Source of the DNA: Tolypeutes matacus
Lineage: Eukaryota > Chordata > Mammalia > Cingulata > Chlamyphoridae
Assembly (NCBI GenBank): GCA_026826555.1
Contig: JAKSZT010054583.1
Coordinates: forward strand, 2,039,590-2,103,589
Direction: 5' to 3'
DNA length: 64,000 bases
Part shown: positions 23,005 through 33,900 of the stretch, piece by piece
Position numbering within the stretch: position 1 is the stretch's first letter
Layout of the letters: every line of letters begins with the position of its first letter
The notes under the pieces: model-generated
What the model was told of the DNA's origin: nothing
Database searches by the model: none
What the model saw: only the letters and a program-made list of their open reading frames with translations
Translations under genes and position numbers: made by a program

Positions 23005-23490
23005 CTAAAGATTTATTTATTTATCCACCCCCCACTCCCCACCCTACCTCCCCCCCCCATTGTTTTGTGCTCGCTGTCTGCTCTCTGTGTGTTCTTCTGT
23101 GTCTGCTTGTCTTCTCTTTAGGTGGCACCGGGAACTGATCCTGGGACCTTCTAGAGTGGAGAGAGGCTGCTCAATCTCTTGTACCACCTCAGGTCCCTGG
23201 TCTGCTGTGTCTCTTATTGTCTCTCTTATTGTCTCTCTTCTGTGTCTCTTTTTGTTGCATCATCTTGCTGTGCCAGCTCTCCACACGGGCCAGCACTCCT
23301 GCACAGGCCAGCACTCCTGTGTGGGCCAGCATTCTGTGCAGGTCAGCACTCCATGTTGGCCAGCTCTCTTCCCAGGCCAGCTTGCCACATGGCCAGCTTG
23401 CCTTTCACCAGGAGGCCCCAGGAATCAAGCCCTGGACCTCCTATATGGTAGACGGGAGCCCAATCTCTTGAGCCACATCCACTTCCCCCA
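23005..23490 (-). mobile_element. DAS-like SINE (dimer) with expanded linker
   Basis: The tail comes first (AAAGATTTATTTATTTA). The right unit follows (GGTGGCACCGGGAACTGATC), then the linker TGTTGCATCATCTTGCTGTG, a tandem block, and the left unit ending TTGAGCCACATCCACTTCCC. No clear target-site duplication was found. The overlapping plus-strand open frames (154, 90 and 84 codons at 23060-23524) are artefacts of this repeat. Confidence 0.88.
23272..23412. repeat. Minisatellite inside the SINE linker
   Basis: About seven diverged units of 16-20 bases, each starting CCAGC or TCAGC and ending GG (for example CCAGCACTCCTGCACAGG, CCAGCACTCCTGTGTGGG). The dimer at 16498 has only about two such units here. 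Confidence 0.8.
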
Positions 23491-23876
23491 ACGCTTCTTG
23501 ACATTTGCATGTTGGCAACACTAATCATTTAAGAGGGCCCTGATCCTACTGCTTTGGGGCCTCTGTGCTTGTACAAGCTCTTCCCTCCTTGCCATGCTGA
23601 CAACCTGGGAAACTTCCATTCATCCTTCTGGTCTCAACTCAGGAAGTGCCTCTGCTCTGGTTCTTTCTTGACACTTCCCCATGTGCAGAGCTGCTCCCCA
23701 ATCTGTGTGCCTCTGAGTATTGTGTATTTACCATGTCTGCTTTGCACCAGATTTAAAAGCTCCTTGAAGTCAGGGACAAAGTCCTTTCACCTTCCTGCCT
23801 GGCACCAGGCCCATAGTAGTCTACCCAAACAAAAATTTGCTGAATAATTAAGAAACTTTAAAATGAAAAAGGGAGA

Positions 23877-23985
23877 TGGGGAGCAGATGTAGCTCAGTGG
23901 CTGAGCACCTGCTTCGCATGTATGAAGTCCTGGGTTCAGTCCCTGATATCTTCTTTAAAAAAAAAGAAAGAAAGAAAGAGAGGGA
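23877..23985 (+). mobile_element. DAS-like SINE (monomer)
   Basis: TGTAGCTCAGTGGCTGAGCA is a tRNA-like box A, and GGGTTCAGTCCC stands for box B. The tail is AAAAAAAAAGAAAGAAAGAA. The target-site duplication is unclear. Confidence 0.8.
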
Positions 23986-23989
23986 TCAA

Positions 23990-24960
23990 TATTACTTAGC
24001 TCAACAAACAAGTTTGCTGAAATCTACCGCAAAACGTTAGATAATTTTTCTGGGGGAAGGGAGGACTTGAACAGAAAAACTCTCCATCATTTGTCCTCTT
24101 TTCAAAATTGCCAACGAAACATCCTCTCTCACATGTGTTGGACAAAAGGGCAAAGACTCAAAGTGGTTGTTGTTTAAAAGAAATAAACCCTGTGCTCCTC
24201 AATGAATTTACAAAGGATTTTTGAAGTCTTAATCGCTGATACTGTTTTATCCAGAATATTCTCAACACCCCTCCACTATCAAAACAACAATAAAAGGAGT
24301 CAAACAACCCCTACAAAAACTTAGAATTGGCAAGGCAACAGGGATTTAGTACTAACTTAGCTTTGAAAACTCTCAAAATTACTTGTAAAGCCCATCTATA
24401 AAGTGGAGAGGCATATGAAATTGTCAAAAGGGTTTCTCTTCTTTGCATCCCTTGGAAAAATAAAAGGGTAGCACATAGATTTCTGCCTAAAGTAGAAGGA
24501 CTGAATTCTAAAATCCTCAAGTTATGAGCATTTGGTTAATTGCAATCATTCACTTTCCTTGGGAATTAATAGAAACCATCTGCTTAATGATAAAGCTGAG
24601 CTTTGCAATTATTTGAGGAAAAATGTGCCACAGTCAGCATAAAAGAGCCTTATTGAGGAAGCCTGCTAGACATATGTATTTTTTTAATAATTAAAGCCAA
24701 TTGCATTCATTAATCTAAAAAATGCTGTTTTGATCAGCTGCCTCTATTTTTTATTTATCAATACCACCCTTGTTAATATGCACCTATGCACCCTTCAATT
24801 TTAAACTTACAGTAGGTGAAATAACTATAATTGTACAGATGGTTGTGATCACACATCAAAATGTTGAGGCAATCATGAGAAGAAAATAAAGATGGAGAAA
24901 TAAATGCCTACTGTGAGCCACAGCTCTGCCTTCTGTGTTTGATACCTGGGTGTAGGAGAG
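23990..24960. other. Unannotated DNA
   Basis: AT-rich, no recognised repeat. The minus-strand open frame at 24311-24520 has no recognisable feature. Confidence 0.4.
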
Positions 24961-24988
24961 TTATTTTCTTTTCCTACCAAACAGGAAG

Positions 24989-25174
24989 ATGGCTGTGAGC
25001 AATCCAAACAAACTTGCTTTGAACTGGTCATCTCTCAAAGATCCTGGTAATACACTAACTGTGGTTCTGCCAGCAGATGTGAAGGGTCCCAGAAAACAGG
25101 CAGCTTTTGTTACCCAGCAGCCTGCAGAACCAGAGGAGCCAACAACGTCTCCTCGGAACGGTTGTAAATATTGA
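24989..25174 (+). other. Short open frame behind a splice-acceptor-like signal, unrecognised
   Basis: A 61-codon frame starts with ATG in the good context GAAGATGGC and ends in TGA. Directly upstream, TTTTCTTTTCCTACCAAACAG (24964-24984) is a strong splice-acceptor look-alike, so the frame could belong to a last exon. An AATAAA lies at about 25217-25222, some 45 bases after the stop. The peptide is polar and Pro-rich near its end (QQPAEPEEPTTSPRNG), without a signal peptide or membrane segment. I do not recognise a family. It could be a non-coding exon, a decayed retrocopy or chance. The opposite strand also has open frames here, which weakens the coding case. Confidence 0.25.
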
Positions 25175-25374
25175 ACCATCTTTAAGGAATAAGAGTGCCA
25201 TGTTGATATGATGGCAAATAAATAGAGGAGGAGGAGAGCGGAGGAAACAGAAACACATTCATTAGGGCCAATAACTCGAAGCCTGGTTTCTTCTCTCTGT
25301 GTGTGGCCCAAGGGCAGAGATGTTTATCTGGACACGCTCCAGTCCGAAAAGAAGCTGGTCCTCTGTCTGCTTTT

Positions 25375-25733
25375 TTATTTTTATTTTTTAAGATTTATTT
25401 TATTTATTTCTCACCCTCCCTGACCCCGTTGTTTGCGCTTGCTGTCTGCTCTCTGTGTCTGTTCATTGTGTGCACATCTTTTTTTAAAGAGGCACCGGAA
25501 ACCGAATCTGGGACCTCCCATGTGGGAGGGGTGCACCTAATTGCTTGAGCCACCTCTGCTCCCTGCTTGTTGTATCTCTCATTGTGTTTGCCTCTTTGTG
25601 TCTCTTCATTGCATCATTTTGCTGCATCAGCTTGCTGTCTTGCTTGTCGTCTTTAGGAGGCACCGGGAACTGAAACTGGGACCTCCCATATGGTAGGCAG
25701 GTGCCCAACGGCCTGAGCCACATCAGCTTCCCC
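25375..25733 (-). mobile_element. DAS-like SINE (dimer)
   Basis: Two tRNA-like units are seen on the minus strand, ending TTGAGCCACCTCTGCTCCCT and CTGAGCCACATCAGCTTCCC. The target-site duplication CTCTGTCTGCTTTT is at 25361-25374 and 25734-25747. Confidence 0.93.
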
Positions 25734-25929
25734 CTCTGTCTGCTTTTCACAGGGCTTTTGCCAGAGCACAGGTAATTTCATAAGCAGAGACCATACAGTC
25801 TTTAAACAACTTAATGATTTTTTAAAATCAACTGGTAAGAAGCAGCTGACACCTCTCAATGCCCCCCTCCAAAAAAACCCACTCTAGTTCTGTAATGTTT
25901 AACTAGTCACTATTACAGTTTTTAACTAC

Positions 25930-26195
25930 CGTATGGCATGGGGTTTAAAAGCATCAGGTTTTGTAAAGTGTAACAGATACAGAATGAAATCTTTATTAGC
26001 AATTCACTGCCTGTATATATTCATGGAGGTCACCAATGTCACAGTCTTATTTTCTTTTTTCGTAAAATGGAGAAAATAATAAAATCTATCATAGAGGGTT
26101 GTGAGAATTAAATTAGGTAATGTATGAAAAATACTTAGCCCAGGGTCTGGCTTAGAGAAAGTGTTCCTACAAATGTGAGTTGATTTAAAAATTTT
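25930..26195 (+). mobile_element. MIR SINE
   Basis: GGCATGGGGTTTAAAAGCAT, CGTAAAATGGAGAAAATAAT, AGAGGGTTGTGAGAATTAAA and CCCAGGGTCTGGCTTAGAGA occur in MIR order. Confidence 0.7.
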
Positions 26196-26199
26196 TATT

Positions 26200-27785
26200 C
26201 TTATGATCATTATCATTATGGCCAAAGTCATAGCATAAACTAGCAAGAAAGTTTCTGGAATCATTGACAGGGGCACAATCTCCAGGAAGAAAGCATCTCC
26301 TCTCTTCTTTGAAAAGGAATGGAGGGAGGAAGTAAAAAGAATTTGGTTTAGGTAGCAGTGAGCAGCAGCAGCTGTAGTATTAGGAATGTACACAAAGACC
26401 TTGCTTTATTTAAATTTGAGAGAAAAGAACAATTTTTCTGGCAAACAAGAAGGTGGTCTCTTAGAATATGAATATTTTCAACAGTTCACTAGTTACTCAA
26501 TGGAGGAACCAGAAATCAATAAGAAGCAAAACATCACAAGGGGTGAGGGAAATTCCTTTTAGGAAAGGGACATTTAAAATTAAAAAGGACTTTTAGCCAA
26601 ACCCAAGAGAATAAAGGGAGTGAACCTGTTAATACCAACAAACCCAAAGCTATCCAAGATGGAGGTTTTAAAACTTAGGGTCAATTCACTTCACCAACTC
26701 TTTCCCTAGGACACATGATAATTATGGGTATTAATATGAAAATTTCTCTGATTTGAATGAAATAAAATGGGCATAGAACTTTTTTTCCTAGTGGGTGTAC
26801 CTTAATAGTGCAATAGAGAAATTTAGAGGGAATGGTCCATTGCTTTGGGTTGTAGCTTGAAAACAAACAAAACAATAAATCCTTGAGATTGTTTTGGAAC
26901 ATATAAATTCTGTTAAAATATAGAGGAAAATGGAATAGACTTAGCTCAACTATTTTTTTTTTGGGTTTAAATAGCGTTATTGTGTTTATATATATGTGGA
27001 AAACAATCTTTATGTGGGAGCATAAAATCAGTTTAGCAACGTTTCTTTTCATTGCTTTTCTAATCCCCACCTTTAAAATTTAAAACTTTTTCTAACATAT
27101 ATTTACCTGAGTACTTAATATTGTACATGTAATTAATATTTTTTTAATAAAGTAGCACAAAGATCATTATTTCCAACGTTGTGCCAAGTTCCAAATGACA
27201 CAAGAGCTCAGGGTTGCAAATTTTCTCATTATGACTTTTTATGACTTAGCACATAATTTTGAAACATAACAAGGGGATATTTGTACACTCTAAATATTTT
27301 AACATTAAGAAAGAAAGGTGACTTATTAAAGAACAGTTTTTAAAAATCACCCCTCTAGAATCCTTCTAGGATGACCATTATTTCTGTATAGCATTTATAT
27401 GCTACTTGTTCACTTAAAATGAGTAATAACCTCACTCCAAACCCCAGCGTATACAAACCTTCTATTATCCTAAGGGGTCCAGAGAGTAAAAAGAATGACA
27501 CCTTTCATTACTTAATCACTAAATTTGATTTTCTTTATATATAGCCGGAGGATAGGTATATAATATTATGTATCTCTTAATTCCCCTCTGATGGTAAGTG
27601 CAAATGTGTCCTGCTCCACCTCAGTGCAGTGAAAAAAATCCACATTCTTTTCTGCGATTAGGACAGAAAGCCCTAATGATTACCTTCAAGTGGCCACTAG
27701 AAGGTTGCCTCAAGCAGCTGCTTGTTGAATTCAGGGAATGAAGTTCTCTGGCCTTCCTGCTGAAGCAAAAAGCTGCTGCCATACT
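26200..27785. other. Unannotated DNA
   Basis: AT-rich. Open frames at 26004-26393 and 26681-27070 (minus strand) are low-complexity, Ile/Phe/Lys-rich translations of AT-rich DNA. No repeat recognised. Confidence 0.4.
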
Positions 27786-27789
27786 TCCT

Positions 27790-27990
27790 CACTAACCTCC
27801 CCATGCTTAAAAGGTTTCACTGGCTTCCCATGGCAAGGAATGAAGCCCCAAATCCACTGCGAGGCTGGCAAGAGCCTAGGGGACCTGGTCCCCCATCTGT
27901 CCAGTGTCCTCTCATGACCTGCTCACCTTTGCTGTTTCTAATGTCAAGCACAGCCACATCAACAATTAGTACCCAGACAGGGCCTAAGTG
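27790..27990 (+). mobile_element. L2 LINE fragment
   Basis: AAAAGGTTTCACTGGCTTCC, CATGGCAAGGAATGAAGCCC and CCTCTCATGACCTGCTCACC follow the sense L2 3' region. Confidence 0.6.
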
Positions 27991-27994
27991 TTAC

Positions 27995-28190
27995 AGGAAG
28001 CGCTTCCTTTAATCCTCATTGCAACCTTCTATGGGAGGTACTGTTATTAACCCATTTCACAGAAGAAGTTAAAGTACTTGCCCGAGATCATCCAGCTAGA
28101 AAGTGTCCCATCTACTAAGTGTGGCAGCCACACACCCAGATGGCACCAGGGCTGTGCTCTTATGTCTTCACCCTCATTCAGGGACAGAGT
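27995..28190 (-). mobile_element. MIR SINE, antisense
   Basis: GGAGGTACTGTTATTAACCC, CATTTCACAGAAGAAG, AGTACTTGCCCGAGATCATC and CAGCTAGAAAGTG are the antisense MIR series. Confidence 0.75.
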
Positions 28191-28194
28191 CTGG

Positions 28195-28760
28195 TACAGA
28201 GCCGGAGTGCAATAACTCTTTCCTAAAGATTTGTCAAGTGGCCGAATGAATGAGTTCTACGATTAGTCAAGAAGTCTACACAATCAGTCCCCGATGCAGT
28301 AATTTCCCAATACATGTCACTGCAGTATGAACCTCAAATAAAGATTAAAATGGATAATGCAGAAGACTGGGGTTTGGTTAAGCTCAAATGTACTTCACAA
28401 ACATGTTTACGCTTTGTTCAGAAAATATTTCAGAGAACTTACAAAGTGCCAGCACCTATGCTAGAATGAGCCACTGCCCAGCCCACAAAGAGCTGACGGC
28501 TTAGTGGCGGGGCCAGACCGAGGAACTGGCTGCTAATTGCTACCAGTGAGACTGTCGAAGGCCACGAGTAACAGGAAGATACCCATCCAGCTAAATTTTA
28601 GGGAAGGCTCAAGACGATGGTGGAATTCTTTTAAAAATAATGTGTTTACTCAACAAAAATGCTTTATACTTTGACCTTTTGTAGGCTGGCCTGGGAGCAG
28701 TTCCTGGTCCGAGGAGCACCTCAGTAAGTGTTAAATGGATGAAGGAAGGAACAAGAAAGG
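28195..28760. mobile_element. L2 fragments, mixed orientation (tentative)
   Basis: 28195-28260 (AGAGTCTGGTACAGAGCCGG) resembles sense L2. 28420-28625 (CTTACAAAGTGCCAGCACCT, CAAAGAGCTGACGGCTTAG) resembles antisense L2. 28680-28760 again resembles a sense 3' end. Confidence 0.4.
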
Positions 28761-29865
28761 AAGCAAGCTAACTATAACTGGCCATATTGTTTGAATGGAA
28801 AAATGCATTTCAAATTCTGAATAACTTGCATGCTCAAGTTTTTGAGTCTCTCTGTACATTGGAGCAGGATATGATCTTTTGTTTGTTCCCCCTGATATAT
28901 GTTTCCCTCAAAAATGGTAAAAAAAAATCATTAATCAAAGTAGCAACTCCAGATCTTACAGAATCCAGATTTGACTTCACTCAACAAATAGCCCTCCTGT
29001 CCCTCCTGCAAGTGCTCTATTTTTAAGGACATCTATGTTTGTCAATTTAAAACTTGCTCTCAGATTTACAAGGACAGGACTCCAGCCTTCTTCTGTCATG
29101 AACAGTTCACGGAACACTTGAGTTATTAGAATTCTGAGGTTTCTGTGGGAGTCATCTTGTTTTTCTAAAACTGGCAAATCAAAAATGTAAGTTTCATGAC
29201 TGTTTTATGTAACCATGCAAAGTTTATATATATATACATATTTTTTAAAGAGCTCCTTAAACACATGCTAAGATATTCATTCCAAAATTATCATTTTTTT
29301 TTTTTCAATCAAAAAGTGAACAGCTTTGACATTTGAAAATAAGAAACTGTGGCTTTCAGAATGTGATTAGACTATTCTAATAGCAGCCCGGAGTCGTTAA
29401 AATTGGCTTTTAGAGAGGCACTTCACATGGTTAGTAATTGGCATATTGTAGTGATGGAAGCCTCTAAATCAGCCTTCCAAGAAAGATAGTGTCTCTACAG
29501 ACTGGATAAAGGCATATCACATACATGCCACAGGTTAGAAATGTTGCATTATTGCTTAAGCGTACAAACTCTACCTCTTCAAAATAAAATAATGCTAATT
29601 TGCTGAAATAAAATGTAACTCCAATCTCCATCTGAGATTAGTGCATACATTATTCTTATATAAGAAATGTGAAAGGCAGTCTGTGAAATATATATGCTAT
29701 CTTAATCCCAAAGCAGTAACCAAAAACCATTTCATAATTCTTCTCTTTGTCCATTATTACCATGAAGGGTGAAAAAGGGTGGGAATGACCAATAATTTGT
29801 TAATGGTTTACTAGAGAAATGCCAGGTTAATTAAAACCAAAAAAAAAAAAAAAAAGAGGCACAAT
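28761..29865. other. Unannotated DNA
   Basis: AT-rich with a pure A run at about 29840-29856. No gene recognised. Confidence 0.4.
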
Positions 29866-29869
29866 GTTT

Positions 29870-30088
29870 CCAAAGATTTACTACCACTTTATTGAAGGGC
29901 AAACTTTCTTTACAATTCCAGATGTGAAAGCGCCTTAGGAAAATTCCGATGGTGCTGTGGAAAATGCAGTGGAGGACTCTGACAGGACTCTGCTTGTCTG
30001 GGTCCCTGGCCAGTGGGTGCCAGCTCCAAGCGGGTGCTGGACCACACACTGGCTTGGACGAGCACTGCTGCTCCTCTGGGTTAAGGAG
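29870..30088 (-). other. Candidate 3'-terminal exon, unrecognised
   Basis: On the minus strand, a pyrimidine tract plus AG (GCGTTTCTTTTTAG, AG at 30090-30089) is followed by a GC-richer block of about 220 bases. One frame stays open from the acceptor to TAA at 29937-29935 (containing QCVVQHPLGAGTHWPG). AATAAA (29893-29888) follows about 42 bases later, and the GC content then drops sharply. A second frame stays open beyond the polyadenylation signal. I do not recognise the peptide and see no matching upstream exon. It could be the end of a long non-coding RNA or a chance arrangement. The A run at 29840-29856 is on the wrong side for a retrocopy tail. Confidence 0.25.
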
Positions 30089-30718
30089 CTAAAAAGAAAC
30101 GCTTTGTTTTAAAAGTCTTCTCACAGAAAGTAATAAAGTAACATTTCTTGGCTTTTATGGGCTTATTTTCTTTTAAAGAACTTCATTTTCCTGTCGAGGA
30201 GTTATGGCTGACATGGATAGCTGATATGGTGCAAATGTCTGAAAAGAGAAGCTATACTCAGGAAGCAGAAGATACTGTTAAAGGGTAAGTATATTGAGCT
30301 AGTTGATTTTGTGAGTCAAATCATTAGTTAATAGGCAGGAGATTTTTTTTTTTTAATTTGGTATTTAACCAGTTGTACCAAATTGCATGATTGATTACAT
30401 AAAATTTTCATTTGTGAAGTCCTAGCTCTTAGGCTGTGGTTTCAGAAAGCAAATTTCTGTAGAAAATTAAAAAAGCAGAGCACTAAGGAATTTGAAAAAG
30501 AAGCACTTAGGTTTCCAAAAACAAAATCAAACGGCAATGATGTCAGGCCTCCTGTGAGATGCTAGACATATACTTAAACTCCTACAAAGAAATCACTGCA
30601 TCCCCCTTGTCCTTACTATTGTATCTCGTTTCCAACTGTTTCCTGGTGGTGTTTAGAAAATAACATTAGTCCATATAATCCATTTGAGCTTTCAGAGAGC
30701 TCAAAATCTGAAGCACTT

Positions 30719-30941
30719 TTTTTTTTTTGGAGGTACTGGGGGCCAGGGATTGAACCCAGAAGCTTTCATGTGGGAAGCTGGAGGTAAACCACTGAGCCAC
30801 ATGGGCTTGCCTGAGTTTGGTTTTTTCATTTGTTTGCTTGTTGTTTGTTTTCGTTTTTTCAGGAGGCACAGGGAACTGAACCCGGGACCCCCCTTGTGGG
30901 AGGCAGGTGCTCAACAACTTGAGCCAAATCCACGTACCCCA
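30719..30941 (-). mobile_element. DAS-like SINE (tandem monomers)
   Basis: Two tRNA-like units are seen on the minus strand (CACTGAGCCACATGGGCTTG; CAACTTGAGCCAAATCCACG), separated by a T/G-rich spacer (TTGTTTGCTTGTTGTTTG). The short target-site duplication GAAGCACT is at 30710-30717 and 30942-30949. Confidence 0.88.
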
Positions 30942-30949
30942 GAAGCACT

Positions 30950-33900
30950 ATTTTGATATCAAGATGGCTTACAAGCTCCTTACTAATAGAAATGTACCAA
31001 AAATGAAACCTACTCAAGACTTCCATGCTAAGGAAAACACCCTGGTCTTGTCTTCTCTAGATACAGGCAACTGACCTGCCCCTTGGCTCCAGTATTGATT
31101 CTACCTGATTTAATTGACCATATTTAAGCATATCTTTATCAAGTCCCCATAGCAGGGGAAGCTACAATTCTAGGTGTGAAGTTTGGTGCCTGTGCTGAAG
31201 AGTTTTATACAATACACAAATCACAAGCAAATGAAACAATTTTATCCATGTTCCCTAAACATTATTTCACAGAATTAATGTGCTCAACATACCCTGGAAA
31301 AGAAATAAACAGAAAGCAGCTCTTCAAATTTAAGATGGAGAATTAAATTTTTAGGTACCGCAGATAAAAGGAGAAATCTCCTTTCAACATTCAGATATTT
31401 TTAGTCTATGATGTCAGTATTCAAACTTATTTGCACCGATTCTATTGTTGGGGACCATTTGTTGGATAGTGTAGAAACAATATCAGAGAGAGAGAGAGAG
31501 GGAGGGAAAGAGAGAATGTGACCCACATTTCCATTAAGGCAAGCGTTTATTATTTCTATGTGTGATTGTAGCCTAGGCAATTACTTAGTTACCTTTGGTC
31601 TTTGCCATGGCAAAGTCCTGGACAGCTAATTCACATATGCCCTCACTGCTCACAAGGGGGTTTAGGCAAGAATGAAGGTGCATTTATAGCAATTAGCTCT
31701 GATTCTGTAAGAAACACGCTCTTCATTTTGGCAGGTCAGAAGCACCACCTTCATGCAAGAAACACTGATAACTAGTAATGATATTGCTAACTTTTGTTAA
31801 TAATACAAGAATATTAAAATAGGGTCCTATCTTTAGAAAGACTGTCTTACAGGATGTGTGATGCCAGAAACGCTATAAATCTCTAGAGACAGGTTATATC
31901 CTCCCCACTTCCCTGAGGCATTTGTCACATTGCCAGACAAGATTAGAACGAGATAAGCCTCAGAAATTTTTTGAAGATATTAGAAAGATCGTGTTAGGGA
32001 AGTTGCTTAAGGGTTATACTTTATCAAACCAACACCCTTCCAGCGTCTCCCACTAATAATAAAGTGACATCTGTTATAGTAAGATGGTGAAAATTGAGCC
32101 AACAATGGTACCATATATTCAGTAATAACCTTTATTCTGTGTGCTTGTGAGGGACAGACCTATTTTTAAAAATTTAAACGTTTCCAGCAGAAATGGGCAT
32201 TTTTCATCAAGAAAGCCCTTTCCGACCCCTCCCAGCCACTTCTCTGACCTTCTTTGTTCTACCAACCTTTCCATTTACTCCACCCAAGTTTTTCTCCTGA
32301 ATACTATTTTTTCCTATTTCATTCAATGTGAGGATTTTGTAATACCCAGTCACAGAATAGCTTACTGATTGCATTTTTCTTCTTTTGTGGATATGTGTTT
32401 TCAAATGCTTTATTTACCGAGGAGGGTTAACTGTTTTCTGTTTAAAAATTAATTAGCTAATTAGGTTTAACTTTAGAGGTCATATATTTAGAAGCCCCAA
32501 AATTATTTTTAATTGCAGGCTAATACGCATGTTACAAATGCTCAGTGGAGACTTCATCAGAGTGTAAGATGAAATTTATCTTACAGACATCTTTTTTAAT
32601 AACAACAACCCTTATGCACAGTAACTATTAAAAGTCATTTCAAAAAGTGGTCAATATATATTACTAATTCAAAACCGCTCTGGAAATTTGTCACAGTTAC
32701 TAACTGCTCCAAGGAAAACCACTGAAAATTTAATGTCTCACCCATTTTTCAAGTCAATCAAAAGGCAAAGATGCCTTATCTCATTTATTGTATTAGAAAA
32801 TTAAAGTAGACATGCTCACTTGGTAATATTACAAAGGAAAAGATGGGGGAAGGGTTGAAGAGAAGGAAACCTTACTCTAGATTGTGTAATGACAGTGAAA
32901 TTCAATTTGAGGATGTGAATGATGTTATTATTTGAAAGGCAAGCTCAAAATAAATTATTTACATATTAGAACTAAAGGAGCTTAAGAAAAGTTGCTAATG
33001 TACTTGCAATGTACTTGAAATCATCTGATAAGTACTATCTACAGTGAATGCTGAAGTAAAGCCCCTGTGGAAGCTACCTTAAAAACAAATAAGAAAAAAT
33101 TAGAACCAGCAAGGAAAGAAATGAAAACAAATACGAAATAGATGAATGTAAGAAAAACCAAAGATATAAGGACTCCCTAACAGTAGACAAGGGAGAACCA
33201 AAGCAAGGCAAAGGAGACACAGCTTGATACACAGAGATAAAATTTAAATATCAACCTCATTGAGTGGAGAAGAGAGGGGAGCACTCTCCTTATATGAAGA
33301 GCAGCTTCAACACCCTAAACCACAGAAGGGAAAGAGGAAAAAAATATTCATATAAAGTGGGGGAACGAATGGTTACTGCTAAGATAGCTTGGTGGAGGGT
33401 GCTGCACAGAAACACTAGATCACCCAGAGACATAACTCGCATCCAGATTTCACCTGAGTTAATTAAAATTTTCAAGTTGTGATCAGGACAATTTCAGGTT
33501 CTGAAAGATAAAACAACTAAGTTACTGCCAGATAAAGAAACTGGCCTGGGGCAAGCAGAGTTCAAGCAGGATACATAAGGATGCCAACTTCTTCTTTCCC
33601 AAACTACATAGACACTGGAGTTTTTAAAACCCCGATCATTTGGGGGGATTTGTTTGAAAAGAATTATTACAAAGAATGAAAAACCTTGGCCAATAGTTTG
33701 ATAATTAAACAGAATAGAGATGGAGAGTATCTATAATTTATCAGGCAAACCAGGGCACTTATGAGTACAAGGGGTGCAATTAGTTATTATGTTGAGACAA
33801 TGGGCGTAACCCAGGATGTTTAAACACAGAGCAGTTTTTAAAGTGAAATGACATTTAAAAAAAAAAAAAAATCTGACTCAACCTGCCATCTTTCTCCACA

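Larger units (their letters stand above)
22480..23870 (+). mobile_element. L2 LINE 3' part, split by two SINEs
   Basis: TTATTTGGCCCCAGACTGCC, CTTTGGGGCCTCTGTGCTTG, TTCTGGTCTCAACTCAGGAA, AGCTCCTTGAAGTCAGGGAC and GGCACCAGGCCCATAGTAGT follow the L2 3' region in order. The final TTTGCTGAATAATTAAG is its usual end. SINEs at 22707 and 23005 interrupt it. Confidence 0.65.

Noticed and set aside
23205..23240. Short regular repeats that could suggest a CRISPR-like array
   Set aside because: Direct slippage copies of TATTGTCTCTCT in a SINE linker of a mammalian genome; no spacers.
23060..23524. 154-codon plus-strand open frame
   Set aside because: It is the translated antisense of a dimeric SINE. Similar peptides occur at 20795, 43531 and 46544, where other SINE copies lie.
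26681..27070. 129-codon minus-strand open frame
   Set aside because: AT-rich translation biased to Ile, Lys and Phe, without a domain, splice signals or neighbours.
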